From Vreelandella lionensis (GTDB lineage Bacteria; Pseudomonadota; Gammaproteobacteria; Pseudomonadales; Halomonadaceae), in the NCBI RefSeq assembly GCF_002087295.1, contig NZ_MWVI01000065.1, forward strand, positions 62,001 to 126,000: DNA of 64,000 bases, written 5' to 3'. The position numbers were made by a program, and so were the translations under genes. Position 1 is the first letter of the stretch, and every line of letters starts with the position of its first letter. Shown one piece after another: positions 37,568 to 48,293 of the stretch. The notes under the pieces are model-generated. The model saw nothing but the letters and a program-made list of their open reading frames with translations. It ran no database searches and was not told the DNA's origin.

Positions 37568-38897
37568 ATGAGCCACGCATTGACTGGACACAACCGCCCT
37601 CAACAGGTCATTGAGGCCATTCAACAGGCGAATGCGTCGCTAAGCGCGGCGCATCGGCAGGCGAAGTACGCCAAAATGGCGGCCTCTCCCTATCGATTCT
37701 TTCGCGGCTCCAACCATCTCTATTGGCAAGATGTTTGGCACGACTGGCGCTTTGCGCTATTCGGCGGCTGGCCCAATACCCAAACCTGGCTTCAGGGCGA
37801 TGCCCATGCCTACAACTTTGGCGCATACGGCCACCACGATGACCAAGTGCGCTACGGCATGGATGACTTCGACGATGCGTTGATTGGGGATTACCAGTAC
37901 GACGTGTGGCGGCTGGCGATTAGCCTAGTGCTGGATGCCCGCGAGAACGCCGAGCTGAGCCCCAAAGCCATTGATAAAGCGCTGAACAAGCTGCTGGAAG
38001 GGTATATGGACACCCTTAGCGTTCATCGTGAGGATGACGTGGCGATCCACGCGATCACGCTGGACAACGCCAAGGATCCGCTTAAATCGTTTATGGGCAA
38101 GGTGGCCGATAAGCAGAGCCGTGCCCGCATGCTGGAGAAGTGGACGACGCTAGACCCAGATAAAGGGCGTCAGTTTGCCGAGCGCCCCGGTAAGCTCGCC
38201 AATCTGCCTGCCGATGTGGCAAGCCAGCTACGGCGCATCATTGAGCAGGAGTACCAGCAAACGCTGCAGCACCCCATCAAGGAGAGCGACCCGCAGCACT
38301 TCTTCGTCAAAGACACCGCGCGGCGCTTGGATGCAGGCACTGGGTCGCTGGGCGTCGAGCGGTACTACGTGCTGATCGAAGGCGGGGCGGATCACGAGCA
38401 CGACGATGTGATTCTGGATATCAAAGAGCAGGTCACGCCAGAAGCCTACCGCCTGATGGACAAAGCGCAGCAGCAGGCGTGGCGCAAGCTGTTTCCCAAT
38501 GAAGGTATTCGCCATGCCGCGGCGTTCCATGCTATTGCGGAGCACCCGGATGCCTACCTTGGCTGGTTGACCATGAACGGCAAGGTGTTTTCGGTACGCG
38601 AACGCTCACCGTTCAAAAAGGATTACCCCACCCATAAGCTCTCTGGCGGTAAGGCCTACCGCAAGCTGGCGCGCCCAGTGGGGTGAAATTCTAGCGCGTG
38701 AACACCTGCGCGGTGCGCAGGCACTTAACCGAGGCAAAGCCGCACCGTTTGCCGACGCGGTATGCCAGCGGTTAGAAGGGCGTGAGGAGCAGTTTATCGG
38801 CGTGGTCTCAACGCTTGCTAAAGCCTACGCCGACTGTGTGGGTCAAGACTACCAGGTGTTTATGGAGCATTTTCTAGCCACCGACGCAGAGTCCTAG
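37568..38897 (+). CDS. DUF2252-family protein (kinase-like fold), one apparent frameshift
   Basis: About 443 residues. DUF2252 hallmarks are AASPYRFFRGSNHLYWQDV, WLQGDAHAYNFG, YGMDDFDDALIGDYQYDVWRLAISLVL and FFVKDTARRLDAGTGSLGVERYYVLIEG, in the order expected of a phosphotransferase-like fold (GDAHxxNF as the catalytic loop, FDDA as the metal motif). Biochemical function is unknown. The frame breaks at 38674-38676, where one extra C follows KLAR; removing it gives LARQWGEILAREHLRGAQALN and 70 more residues ending at 38897. Confidence 0.87.
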
Positions 38898-38936
38898 TAG
38901 GGGCTGTACCGTGCCGGTGGCTAAAAACTTAACGAG

Positions 38937-39987
38937 TTAGCTGCTACTGGCACCACCGACAATGCCACTTCTTAAGCCGTTTTCCTGACCGGAGCGGCTT
39001 TTTAGATGATGGGATACGGTGTCTTCTGGGGAGCCTGCCATTTCACGGAACATCCCCATGGAACCCAGCAGAGCAGAAGACTCGTAAGGCACGAACACTC
39101 GCTCGCCGTCTTTCGCCATGGTGGGCAGCACTTTGATATAACTTTGGCCAAGCAGGTAACCCACCACCGTGCGCTTGTTCTCCTCGCTATCGCCGATAGC
39201 GCTAAGCACCAGCTTGATGGATTCTTGCTCACCTTGGGCGCGTAGAATGGCGGACTCTTTATCGCCCTGAGCGTTTAAGATGGAGGATTCACGCTGGCCT
39301 TGGGCCATGGCAATGGCGGCCGATTTTTCACCCTCGGCTTCGGTCACCGTGGCGCGCCGTTTCCGCTCGGCGGCCATTTGCAGGCGCATGGCCGACTCGA
39401 CCTCTTCCGGCATGGCGATATCCTGCACTTCCACCCGGGAGATTTTCACACCCCATTTAGAAGCTGGCTCTTCCATCGCCGCCTGAATCTCGTTGTTGAC
39501 CTCTGCACGAGACTCAAACAGTTTATCCAGCTCCATTTTACCCACCACCGAGCGCAGCGTGGTTTTCGCTAATACCTCAACGGCTTGGCTCATGTTCTCG
39601 ACTTCATAGACCGCCCGCTTGGGGTCGATGATCTGGTAATACAGCGCGCCGTTGATGCGCACCGTGACGTTATCCGTGGTCACCACGGGCTGGCCGGGGA
39701 AATCCATCACCGTTTCGCGGCGGTCGATGCGGGTCTCATCGGTGGTGATGGCCGTGTACTCCTCGCCCATTTTGCGATAGCGCAGCATGGTGATGGCGCG
39801 GGGCTGTTCGATAAACGGAATGATGATGTTAAATACCGCTCTCTAACACGCGGTGAAAAGAGCCGAGGCGTTCAATCACCATCACTTCCGACTGGCGAAC
39901 GATAACCAAGCCTTTCGAGATAATCAAAATGCCAATGATGACAATAATCAGGCTAATCAATAGGCCGGGGCTAATCGGTAAATCCAT
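38937..39987 (-). CDS. SPFH/stomatin-like membrane protease subunit (one apparent frameshift)
   Basis: About 350-residue protein: N-terminal membrane anchor (PGLLISLIIVIIGILIISKGLVIV), SPFH/band-7 domain (VRQSEVMVIERLGSFHRVLESG ... VTTDNVTVRINGALYYQIIDP) and a long coiled coil rich in Ala/Glu with QGDKESAILRAQGEQESI repeats. It forms ring- or cage-like oligomers with NfeD-type partners in membrane quality control. One extra base in the run at 39831-39833 breaks the frame; removing it gives LESGINIIIPFIEQPRAITML. The start has AAGGAG upstream. It follows the NfeD gene by one base on the minus strand, the standard pairing. Confidence 0.92.
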
Positions 39988-39988
39988 T

Positions 39989-40483
39989 TTAAAACTCCTT
40001 GGTGTTGGGCGTATTGCGTTCACTATCGAGTGTTTCAGGTGATGATACATTCACCAAAGCGGTCGTACCTTCAAAGTGTTTGAACACGACCTGAGTGCCT
40101 TCGGGCAGCTCTGTTTGGCCACTTTCAAGCACACGCAAACGGTAGAAATCGCCGTTCACTTTAATCCCTGTGGCATTGTCGTAATCTCTCAGCAGCGTGG
40201 TATAGCGGTTGCCTTTTTCTACGCCGGTACCAGTGGTGCCGTAGGCAACCCCTTTGGGAGAGAAGCGTGGCCGAATCACCATCACGCCTAACGGCACCAG
40301 CACTCCCGCAAAGATGCCCATGCTGAGCAACTGCCAGGGTAGCGATAGCCCCAATGCCGTGACGGCAGCGGTGAGCGCCGCCGCGATGCCGAGCGCCAAC
40401 AGCACCATCGCGCCAGAGGTCAGTTCGGCTAGGCTCAACAGCAAGGCGAGCACCAGCCAGCTGTAAGCAGGGTTCCAATCCAT
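39989..40483 (-). CDS. NfeD-family membrane protein
   Basis: A 164-residue short-form NfeD protein: three to four transmembrane segments (WLVLALLLSLAELTSGAMVLLALGIAAALTAAV..., then LLSMGIFAGVLVPLGVMVI) followed by a C-terminal OB-fold domain (GNRYTTLLRDYDNATGIKVNGDFYRLRVLESGQTELPEGTQVVFKHFEGTTALV). Encoded directly upstream of the SPFH gene as one operon. The short form lacks the ClpP-like serine protease domain of long NfeD proteins, so it probably acts as a partner or scaffold rather than a protease. Confidence 0.93.
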   Translation of the reverse strand: MDWNPAYSWLVLALLLSLAELTSGAMVLLALGIAAALTAAVTALGLSLPWQLLSMGIFAGVLVPLGVMVIRPRFSPKGVAYGTTGTGVEKGNRYTTLLRDYDNATGIKVNGDFYRLRVLESGQTELPEGTQVVFKHFEGTTALVNVSSPETLDSERNTPNTKEF

Positions 40484-40605
40484 ATGTACTCCATGGCTAG
40501 CGACGAAGGATGTTTACCAGAGTAACGCACTTAGCCCACCTTGACCTGCGGGCAGCCTGTAGGTTTTAAACTTTAATTACCTATCTCGCCGATAAGAGTG
40601 CTGCC

Positions 40606-40807
40606 ATGCCGACCTACATTGGCGTCCCTGATGTGGATTTCGCGCAAGGCATGATTCCCCATCACGAAGGTGCCATCGCCATGGCAGGAAATTGTGCTGG
40701 AGCACGGCGAAGATGACGAGATTCGTCAACTGACCAAGAGCATTATCGCCGCTCAAGAGAGTGAAATTGCTTTTTTGAAAGCGTGGTTGCAGCGTCACGG
40801 CTATTAA
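40606..40807 (+). CDS. Short DUF305-family protein, frameshifted
   Basis: DUF305 hallmark VDFAQGMIPHHEGAIAMAEIVLEHGEDDEIRQLTKSIIAAQESEIAFLKAWL, with the histidine pair that in related proteins may bind metal. One extra G at 40687-40688 breaks the frame; without it the protein is 66 residues. There is no signal peptide: the frame upstream of ATG 40606 is closed by TAA within 40 bases and has no other start, so this copy is shorter than the usual exported DUF305 protein. It may be a remnant. No convincing ribosome site. Confidence 0.65.
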
Positions 40808-40892
40808 GCCTGTCTGGCTCTCTGATCACTACACCCTTCCCGAATGAGTGATATTCTGCCCGCTTAAACAGCAGGTGATGAGGGAGAGCCGC

Positions 40893-41607
40893 GTGTCGGG
40901 TGTGATTTATTGGTTGGATATGGCGGGGTGATTGTGTTTGCCCTGTCGGGCGTGATTTTGGCCTGCCGCTCGCGGATGGACCCGTTCGGTATGCTGGTGC
41001 TGGCGGCGGTGACGGGCATTGGGGGCGGTACGCTGCGCGATTTGGTGCTGGGCGTTAGGCCGGTGTTCTGGGTGACCGACCCGACCTATCTCTGGGTGAT
41101 CTTGGCCACGGTGGGCGTGTCGCTGGTGGGGTTTCACTACATCACCGGCTGTCTCGGGGCTTTTTGCCGGTGGCGGATGCCTTTGGGCTGGCGCTCTTTA
41201 CCGTGATCGGCACGCATAAAGCGCTGCTGCTGGGTACCTCTGGCGTGGTGGCGGTACTCATGGGCATGATGACCGGCGTGGCGGGCGGCATGATTCGTGA
41301 TGTTCTAGCCCGGCGGGTGCCGATGGTGCTGCGCGAAGAGATTTATGCCACTGCTGCCATGGCGGGCGGGATTGTATATGTCGCGCTGCACGGGCTCGAG
41401 GTGCCGCTGACATTCGCCATTGCCGCCTCATTGAGCGTGACGCTAGGCCTGCGCTTAGCGGCGATTCATTGGCACTTAGCATTGCCTGTGTTTGCCTGGG
41501 TAACGGTACCGCCTAAAACCCAGGATGAAGCCGCCGCACCCCTGTCCACTCCGCAAAAAGCCAAAGAGCGCGTGCGTATGATTCGTCGAGAGCGCACGCG
41601 CCGCTAA
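40893..41607 (+). CDS. TRIC-type trimeric cation channel family protein (YicG/UPF0126), two apparent frameshifts
   Basis: About 238-residue membrane protein of two repeated three-helix units plus one, each with the family's GGG-x-x-RD motif: [14 protein letters not shown] and [13 protein letters not shown]. Related bacterial proteins are homologues of the TRIC K+ channels. Starts at GTG 40893 with AGGGAG upstream. One G is missing from the run at 40925-40928 (repair gives [14 protein letters not shown]), and one base is missing near 41150 (repair gives [19 protein letters not shown]). The stop overlaps the end of the convergent AsmA-like gene by two or three bases. Confidence 0.87.
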
Positions 41608-44555
41608 GGCCTTGGAAAACGCTGGGCTTCTCGCCAGCGGTCAAACCAGCGCTTGGGCTGGAGTACTCGCAGGGCCGGTTCGCTGTCATTCAGCTCCCCG
41701 CGCCGAGGCCCACGGCACCCAGCCGCGCATAACGCGCGCCGTTGGCTTTGCCGTCGGCTAGGGTCATATCGGAAAGCAGTAGCAGCGGCCCGCCTGTGAG
41801 CGTGAGGTCATGCAGGCGTATTTGCTCGTCGCTCACTGTGAGTAGGGCATGACCGTTGATGTTAGGCACGTTAAAAAGCCTCCCCAGCCAGTCACTCTCC
41901 CGGGCACGGGCGAGAAATAGCCGAGCCAGTAGCCCAGTATCGCTCATGCCTAACCGTAGCTGGCTGGTGAGCTGTATCGGATCATCCCAGTTGAGTTGGG
42001 CTTCTTCCATGGTGAGCTGCACCCACCAGCCCGCATCCTGAGTGCCGTCGTCGCTTCGGCGAAAGACGTTTTCCAGGCGCAGGTAGGAGTCATTGGCGAC
42101 AAAACGGCGCGTTTCGATATCGACCTCGGTGAGCTGTAGGTGCAGTGTCACGTCTCCCCTCAGGCGCTGCTCCAGTAGCGCCATCTCGGTTTCGAAAGCG
42201 CGCAGCGTGATATCACCTTGGGCGCGCAGCCCCTCTAGCAGCCATTCGCTGGTTAGGCTGGCACTGCCGGAGAGTAGCTCAACCCCTGCATCTTCTGGTA
42301 AATAGCGGTTGTAGCGGGCAATGTCCGGCACCTCGGTAATTGGCAGCGCAACTCGGGTGGTGAAGTGTTCTGGAACGGGTGAGTCCAGCACGTCACTAAA
42401 GCGGTCGGTTTGGGTGGTGAGCGCAAAGTGGCGGCCTTCCAAATGCGGGCGGTCATCATCTTGCCGCCGTAGGGCAAATTGTGGAATCCCCAGCGAAAGC
42501 TGTGCCTGCTCGGGGCTATCTAACTGGGCGGTCAGCTCGCCGCGCCCGGTGGCCAAGTAGTCGAGAAACGTCACTTCCAACTGGTTAGCATTGACCCGCA
42601 GCCGCGTAGGGGCTTGCAGCGTGTCATCAATAAACGCGCCTTGCAGAAAGAGCTGGCCGTTGCCGGAAAGCGATACGCCGTGAGCATCCGGTAAAAACGT
42701 GTTGAGAAACCCCAGCCGCTGCACGCTGCCCTCTATCGTGAACTGCCCGCTTGGGGTGCCGTTTTGGCGCTGAAACCGACCGTCACGCAGCACCAGCGTG
42801 CTCTCCAGCGCTTCGCCGGGATGCTGCGGGTCGGCCACCTGCCAGCTTAACCCCGAGCCGCTGATGTCCAGCGCTGTGCCATCCAGCGCCGCTTGGTTGA
42901 TGGCCAGCGCAAGCTGCGTATCGCTCACCAACGTGCCGCTTTGCTCGCTTCGTTGCCAGTCGGTGGTCAGCGCGTTGCCAGCCAGATAAAGCTCCCCGCT
43001 CAGTTGCTCGGTCGTAAAGCGTAGCTGCCCGTGGCTGGTGGCCGAGCCGCTGTTTAACGTTAGCGGAGAAGGGCGGGGCAACACCGCTGCAAGGTAGGGT
43101 TGTAGCGCTTGGATATTGGGCAGCGTTGCTTCTTTCCAGCTCAGTTGCGCCGTGGCGCTTTGTTGTGCCTGTTCGCGGTCGAGGGGGCTTTGTGCGGCTA
43201 GCGTTAGCGCTGCGTTCGCCAGTAAGGCTCGCTCCTGATGGCGCAGCGTGGCGTCTGAGAAGGCCAGCGTTGCCGCTACTTGCTCATCGGGGGAGAGCGT
43301 CGCGTCGAGCGTACCGCTGCCTTGCGCGGTGAATTCAAGCAGCTCTGCGCCTAGCGTGGGGGCTTGAACGGTTAGCGATGCTTCATAAGGACGCGCATCC
43401 CGAAGCGTCGCGCTGGCGGCGATACTCCCCTGGCCGGATAGCCGAATCCCTTGGCCATCGAAGGCCGTTGCGAGATAGCGGTCGAACATGTCGAGTCGCG
43501 TCACCTCGCCCGATAGCTCAAGTGAGGCGCTAGTGGGCAAGTCGAGCTGATCCAGCCGCTGGTTGGGGATGTGTGTAGAAAGAGCGAGCCGTGTGTTTGT
43601 AGCGTAGGGGTACGTGTCGGCTAGCGTGACGTCCTCCAACTGAGTAGCGAAGCGCAGTTGCCCGTCCTCCACGGCGAGCCTGACGCGCCCCTGGCCCGTG
43701 GCGGTATGCGGCGGCGGTGTGTCATCTGCTACCAGCCAGCGGCGCGTGTTGTCGGTTCCTTTCAAGCGCTGCTCATCGAGAGAGAGCGCAAGCACTGGGG
43801 CTGCTAATGTGAGCTCGCTGTCCGGCTGTAGTTGGCCCTCGGCAAGCGCAAGCTCACCTTCCAATACGCCGCTGCCTGCTAGGCTCAACCAGGGCAGCGC
43901 TTCTAGGTAGGGCATGAACACATCCCAAGCGTCGGCTTGAGCCGTGATGGCAAGCTGGGCGGTGAGGGCGTCGAGCAGCGCCTCCGTCAGCGCATCGTTA
44001 CTTTGCTGGGTGGAAAGTGAGTCCAGTGACGCCGTACTGCGTAGCTGAATATCCTGCACCAGCGTGGTTTGATCGCTCAAGCGAACGAGGCGGCCTTGGG
44101 TAATGTCCAAACCTACATAAGGCACGCTGAGGGTCTCTTGGCTGAATTGGGTATCCTCGACCTTCAGCTGGCCCTCTGCTTCCAGCGCAACATCCCCTAC
44201 GGTGAAACGACGAATACCGTTGGCATCCAGCGCTTTTATATGTAACTCGCCGCGCAACAGGGCGAGCAGCGACAGCGAGAGCGTGGCTTGCCGGGCTTCT
44301 ACGGTGATGGGCAGAGCATCGTCTTCCCGGGCAAGGTAGAGATTTTCCACCTCCCAACGTCCTGGGTGGAGGCTCTGGGCGCTTGGACCAGCGCACTTCG
44401 ACGCCCTCAATGGACGATAGCTGTTGGGGAAGCCACTGGCTGTTGAGTAGCCAGTAGCTGCCCAGCAGCCAAATAAAGGCCAGTGCTAGCCCGCCAAACA
44501 GCAGGGCGGCTAGCGGTCGAAAACGGCGGTTAGTAGAGGGCGTGTCACTCGTCAT
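41604..44555 (-). CDS. AsmA-superfamily envelope protein (two apparent frameshifts)
   Basis: About 980-residue protein with one N-terminal transmembrane anchor ([24 protein letters not shown]) and a very long periplasmic, beta-strand-rich body with many repeated L-x-L segments, the look of AsmA/TamB/YdbH-type bridge proteins thought to move phospholipids between membranes. The frame is broken near 44383 (one extra base; repair gives [24 protein letters not shown]). It is broken again in the C run at 41696-41699, where one base is missing; restoring it extends the protein by 30 residues (ending [20 protein letters not shown]) to a stop at 41604. Which AsmA-family branch it belongs to cannot be decided here. 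Confidence 0.82.
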
Positions 44556-44662
44556 ACGGGCTTCCTAGCAGATGACTCCTGTTGGCGCGTGTTTTATGGC
44601 ATTATGCGCGTCGTGGAGCAGTTATGGGTTTTCGATTTCAACGCTAGGCAGGCAGCAAAGCC

Positions 44663-45305
44663 ATGTTCAAGGATTTTTACGCGCAGCGCGGAGAGTATTC
44701 ACAATCCGGATGCGCGGCGTTTTTGTGTGCCCGGCGACCTGCTATTTACGCTGGTACTAGTGAAATTCGGGCTGTCGCGGCAAATGGAATTTCGCTTCAC
44801 CAATATGGTGGGTGCTGATACACCGCTCAAGTTTAGTGAAGCCGATAATGGCGAGATCCATGTCAGTGATGATAGTGGAAAGTGCTATTTACAGGTGGTG
44901 CGCAGCGGCGACATGACGCGTGATAAGACGGTGGTAGAGGGGTTTGCCCGCTGCTATGTAGCATTTTCAGGTAAGAATTTTCCCCACTACCTCAAGCCGC
45001 TGATGGAGCAGCATGGGGTGATGTTTAACCCTAAACGCCCGCTGGTGATCTACGATAGCATGGGCTTTTGCCTGGAGCGTTTAGACGGCTTCTCACCTAA
45101 TCTGGCGCTGACGGAATCTTCACTGGACGTGCAGGGTAAACGTGCAGATGCGCTGCTGGAATTTTCCATTGAGTCAGCCGGTGAAGCGGTTGGGTGTAGG
45201 CTCTAAGAACTCGTCGTCAGCGGGCTATGCGACTACGACGCTACCGAAATGGCGGCCATTGTCGACGAATTTTACCGTTTGAAAGCCGCCTACGAAGCCG
45301 CCTAG
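44663..45305 (+). CDS. Hypothetical protein, about 213 residues (three apparent indels)
   Basis: No family recognised. The main open frame (about 44680-45203) encodes RRFCVPGDLLFTLVLVKFGLSRQMEFRFTNM followed by a beta-rich region, CYLQVVRSGDM, FARCYVAFSGKNFPHYLKPLM and FNPKRPLVIYDSMGFCLERLDGF. Removing one T from the run 44674-44678 connects it to an ATG at 44663 (MFKDFTRSAE). An extra G (45192-45194) and a missing G (45205-45207) hide a C-terminal tail ELVVSGLCDYDATEMAAIVDEFYRLKAAYEAA ending at 45305. The reconstruction is my inference; the middle part is the only secure coding region. Confidence 0.6.
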
Positions 45306-45400
45306 GGGAGCGGATCGCTCTGCGCTGCGTTAGCGCAATGGCGGGTGCCCTTAACGCAACCGCTAGGGGATTCTCAAAGCCGACTAATTAAAAAACACCC

Positions 45401-45420
45401 AAAGCGCCGCACGGCGCTTT
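45401..45420. terminator. Perfect hairpin in the TRAP operon leader
   Basis: AAAGCGCCG / CGGCGCTTT with two central bases, 22 bases before the dctP-type start. The T run (TGTTTTTTAATT) follows it only when read on the minus strand, so as an intrinsic terminator it points leftwards. On the plus strand it may instead be a leader hairpin, or the end of the upstream transcript. Confidence 0.55.
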
Positions 45421-45441
45421 GGCTGGACAACGAGGCTTTGC

Positions 45442-46428
45442 ATGAACCGAATGAAAACGCTGACGCTTGCCTGCGCCGCAGCCGCCTTGGCGGTCTCCTC
45501 CGTTAGCGCCCAGGCGCGTGACTTCCGTTTAGGGCTGATTACCCCCGCCCAGCATCTGTGGTCCACCGAAGCCGAAGCGTTTGCGCAGACGCTAAATGAG
45601 CGCTCAGGCGGCGAGCATAGCGTGAGCGTGTTTCCTGCTCAGCAACTAGGTAACGAAGCGCAAATGGTGCAGCAGCTGCAAACCGGCGCGCTGGACATGG
45701 CCTTTCTAACCATTGCCGAAATCTCCAATCGCATTCCTGATTTTGGCGCGCTCTACGCCCCGTATCTGGTGGACGACGTCAACCACGCGGCGCGCCTGTT
45801 GCGCTCAGATGCGGCCGGTGAACTACTCGACTTGATGCCGGAAGGCGTTGGTCTCGTTGGGGCAGGTTATGGCATGGTGGGTATGCGCCAAGTATTGAGC
45901 CGTAGCCCCATTGAAAGCGCTGAAGATTTGCAGGGCCAGCGGCTGCGTATTACGCCCTTCGAGCCGATCCGCGACTTCTACACCGCCACCGGCGCTGCCC
46001 CTGCACCCATGCCTTTGTTGGAAGTGTACGATGCCCTCGCCAATGGGCAGGTTGATGCCATTGATATGGATTTCGACTCGATTCTGATTTTGAAATTCTA
46101 CGAGCAGGCGAACAACCTGCTGATCTCCAACCATATGATGTTCCCGATGGTGGGGGTGGTGTCTGGGCGCGTCTGGCGCGAGCTCTCTGAAGAAGACCGC
46201 GAGCTGATTGATACCGCCATGTCCGAACACCTGGAGAATGTATTGACAGGTTTTGAGGAGATGGATGCCGCTCAGGAAGAGGAAATTCGCGGGTTGGACA
46301 TCAATATTGTCGAAGCCGATGCCGAGTTCTTCTCTGAGGCGATTGCCGAGTGGGAAAGTATTTGGGCACCGAAAGCCCCTATGTTGGAAACCCTGCGCGC
46401 CGAGGCTGACCGCCTGCGCGACGAGTAA
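45442..46428 (+). CDS. TRAP transporter solute-binding protein (DctP family)
   Basis: A 328-residue periplasmic binding protein. Signal peptide KTLTLACAAAALAVSSVSAQA, then the DctP fold: AEAFAQTLNERSGGEHSVSVFPAQQLGNEAQMVQQLQTGALDMAF, and the substrate Arg region QGQRLRI, with EVYDALANGQVDAIDMD typical of the family. Ligands are usually carboxylates or related acids; this one is not assigned. First gene of a three-gene TRAP operon. GAGG lies seven bases before the ATG. Confidence 0.94.
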   Translation: MNRMKTLTLACAAAALAVSSVSAQARDFRLGLITPAQHLWSTEAEAFAQTLNERSGGEHSVSVFPAQQLGNEAQMVQQLQTGALDMAFLTIAEISNRIPDFGALYAPYLVDDVNHAARLLRSDAAGELLDLMPEGVGLVGAGYGMVGMRQVLSRSPIESAEDLQGQRLRITPFEPIRDFYTATGAAPAPMPLLEVYDALANGQVDAIDMDFDSILILKFYEQANNLLISNHMMFPMVGVVSGRVWRELSEEDRELIDTAMSEHLENVLTGFEEMDAAQEEEIRGLDINIVEADAEFFSEAIAEWESIWAPKAPMLETLRAEADRLRDE

Positions 46429-46471
46429 TCCTTAACGTAAAAAAAGCCGTTGATAAAGGCCTTTAATCATC

Positions 46472-47007
46472 ATGTTGCAACGCCTTTCCAAAGGGCTTGC
46501 CCGTTGTGAAGAGATCACCGCCGCTGCCTTGGCAGCGGCGGTGACGTGTTTAATTCTCACAAATATCGCCTTTCGCGCGCTGGGCAGCCCGCTTTACTGG
46601 GTCATGAACTGGCGATTTACGCCATGATCTGGATGACGTTCTTGATTGCTGGGGCGGTGTTGAAACGCCGCCCGGGCATCGCGGTGACACTGGTGAGCGA
46701 CCTGCTGCCGCCAACGGGTAGAAAGCTGGTCGGCGTGGCGGTGGATGCCATGGTGCTTCTGTTTGCCCTGCTGCTGGTATGGCTCTGCTGGCGTTGGTAC
46801 CAGCCGCTGACGCTGGCCCAAACCGGCTTCGATACCCGGGCGTTTCAGGGGCAAACGTTCAATTTTATCTATGCGGAAAGCACCTCCACCCTGGGCATTA
46901 AAAAGTTCTGGGCGTGGCTGATTGTGCCCTGGTTTGCGCTCTCGCTGAGCCTGCACAGCGTGGCGAACCTGACGCAATCGCTAATGGCATTAAGGGGGCG
47001 GGTATGA
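46472..47007 (+). CDS. TRAP transporter small permease (DctQ family), one apparent frameshift
   Basis: About 178 residues, four transmembrane helices. The first 43 codons (MLQRLSKGLARCEEITAAALAAAVTCLILTNIAFRALGSPLYWV) are in another frame. One A is missing near 46603, and restoring it gives YWVNELAIYAMIWMTFLIAGAVLKRR, the family block with the conserved W-x-E-E/N-E helix end and later LPPTGRKLVGVAVDAMVLLFAL. It forms the membrane complex with DctM. The TGA overlaps the DctM ATG. Confidence 0.9.
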
Positions 47008-48269
47008 CGGTCGCGGTGTTCTTGCTGCTGCTACTGGGAGCGGTGCCTATTGCGCTAGTGCTGGCGCTTACGGCGATGTGGTATATCCAGGCCTCTGGCA
47101 ATACGGTGCTGTTTGATTCCTACCCGCAGCAGCTGTTTAGCGCCATTGAAAGCTACGGCCTACTGGCGATTCCGCTATTTATGCTGGCCGGGGAGTTGAT
47201 GAACGAGGGCGGGCTGACCAAGCGCTTGATTGCCCTGGCGCGGATTCTGGTGGGAGGCTTTCGCGGTGGCTTGGCTTATATCAACCTAGTCGCCAATATG
47301 ATGATGGCGGCGATTATTGGCTCGGCGGCCTCGCAAATCGCCATTATGTCCCGCGCTATGGTGCCTGCGATGGAGGAGGAGGGGTACGACACGCCCTACA
47401 GCGCGGCGATTACGGCGGCGGGTGGGCTGCTGTCGCCGATTATTCCGCCCTCCATGCTATTTGTACTGTTTGGGGTGATGGCCCAAGTACCCATTGCGGA
47501 GATGTTTATCGCTGGGCTACTGCCGGGGCTGTTGCTGGGCGCGAGTTTCTTCGTGGTCATCGCCCTGGTGGGGCTGGTGCAACAATACCCGAAAGGGCAG
47601 TGGCCCAGCCGTCAACAGGCGCTGCACGATGCGCTATGGGGCATGCCCGCGCTGCTGATTCCGGTGATTATTATCGGCGGCATTTTGCTTGGCATTGCGA
47701 CGCCCACGGAGTCGGCGGCGCTGGCCTCGCTGGCGGCGCTGTTAATGGGACGCTTTGTGTACGGCGATCTGCGTTTGAGTCAGCTTCCTCAGGTGCTCAC
47801 GCGCACGGCGATTAATGCTGGGCTGGTGATTATGCTGATTGCGGCGGCAGGCGTGTTTGGCTGGGGAGTGATTTACGAGCAGCTACCGCAAATGGCCGCT
47901 GCGTGGATTGCCGCGCTGACCAGCAGCCCGTTTCTGTTTCTGCTGCTGGTGATTGGGGCGCTGCTGCTAGTGGGAATGGTGATTGATGGGATTGCCGCAC
48001 TGATTCTGGTGGTGCCTATTTTAATGCCCATCGCTCAAAGCCAGTTTGCGATTAGCCCTTACCAGTTTGGCGTGGTGGTCTGCCTGACCCTGGTGATGGG
48101 GTTACTCACCCCGCCAGTGGGCGCGGGGCTGTTTATCGCTTCCTCCATGACCGGTGCGCCGCCGCTAAAAATCTTCCGAGCGCTGCTGCCCTTTTTATTG
48201 GCGACCCTCGTCACGCTGGTGCTGCTGGCGTGGTTGCCCTGGCTAACCGACGGGTTGGTTCGGCGTTAG
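47004..48269 (+). CDS. TRAP transporter large permease (DctM family)
   Basis: A 421-residue, about 12-helix Na+-coupled permease of the ion-transporter superfamily. Recognisable are MLAGELMNEGGLTKRLIALARILVGGFRGGLAYINLVANMMMAAIIGSAASQIAIMSRAMVPAMEEEGYD, AAGGLLSPIIPPSM (the first hairpin loop) and GLLTPPVGAGLFIAS (the second). The true start is ATG 47004 overlapping the DctQ stop; the longer open frame to 46914 lies inside dctQ. Last gene of the operon. Confidence 0.95.
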   Translation: MTVAVFLLLLLGAVPIALVLALTAMWYIQASGNTVLFDSYPQQLFSAIESYGLLAIPLFMLAGELMNEGGLTKRLIALARILVGGFRGGLAYINLVANMMMAAIIGSAASQIAIMSRAMVPAMEEEGYDTPYSAAITAAGGLLSPIIPPSMLFVLFGVMAQVPIAEMFIAGLLPGLLLGASFFVVIALVGLVQQYPKGQWPSRQQALHDALWGMPALLIPVIIIGGILLGIATPTESAALASLAALLMGRFVYGDLRLSQLPQVLTRTAINAGLVIMLIAAAGVFGWGVIYEQLPQMAAAWIAALTSSPFLFLLLVIGALLLVGMVIDGIAALILVVPILMPIAQSQFAISPYQFGVVVCLTLVMGLLTPPVGAGLFIASSMTGAPPLKIFRALLPFLLATLVTLVLLAWLPWLTDGLVRR

Positions 48270-48293
48270 AAGCCTAGCGGGCAACAGCGTGGC

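Noticed and set aside
44572-44760. 62-codon frame before the 44663 hypothetical gene
   Set aside because: Third frame over the same stretch; the reconstruction from ATG 44663 joins better to the downstream coding region.
46914-47003. Upstream extension of the DctM frame
   Set aside because: Lies within the dctQ coding region; ATG 47004 with ATGA overlap is the natural start.
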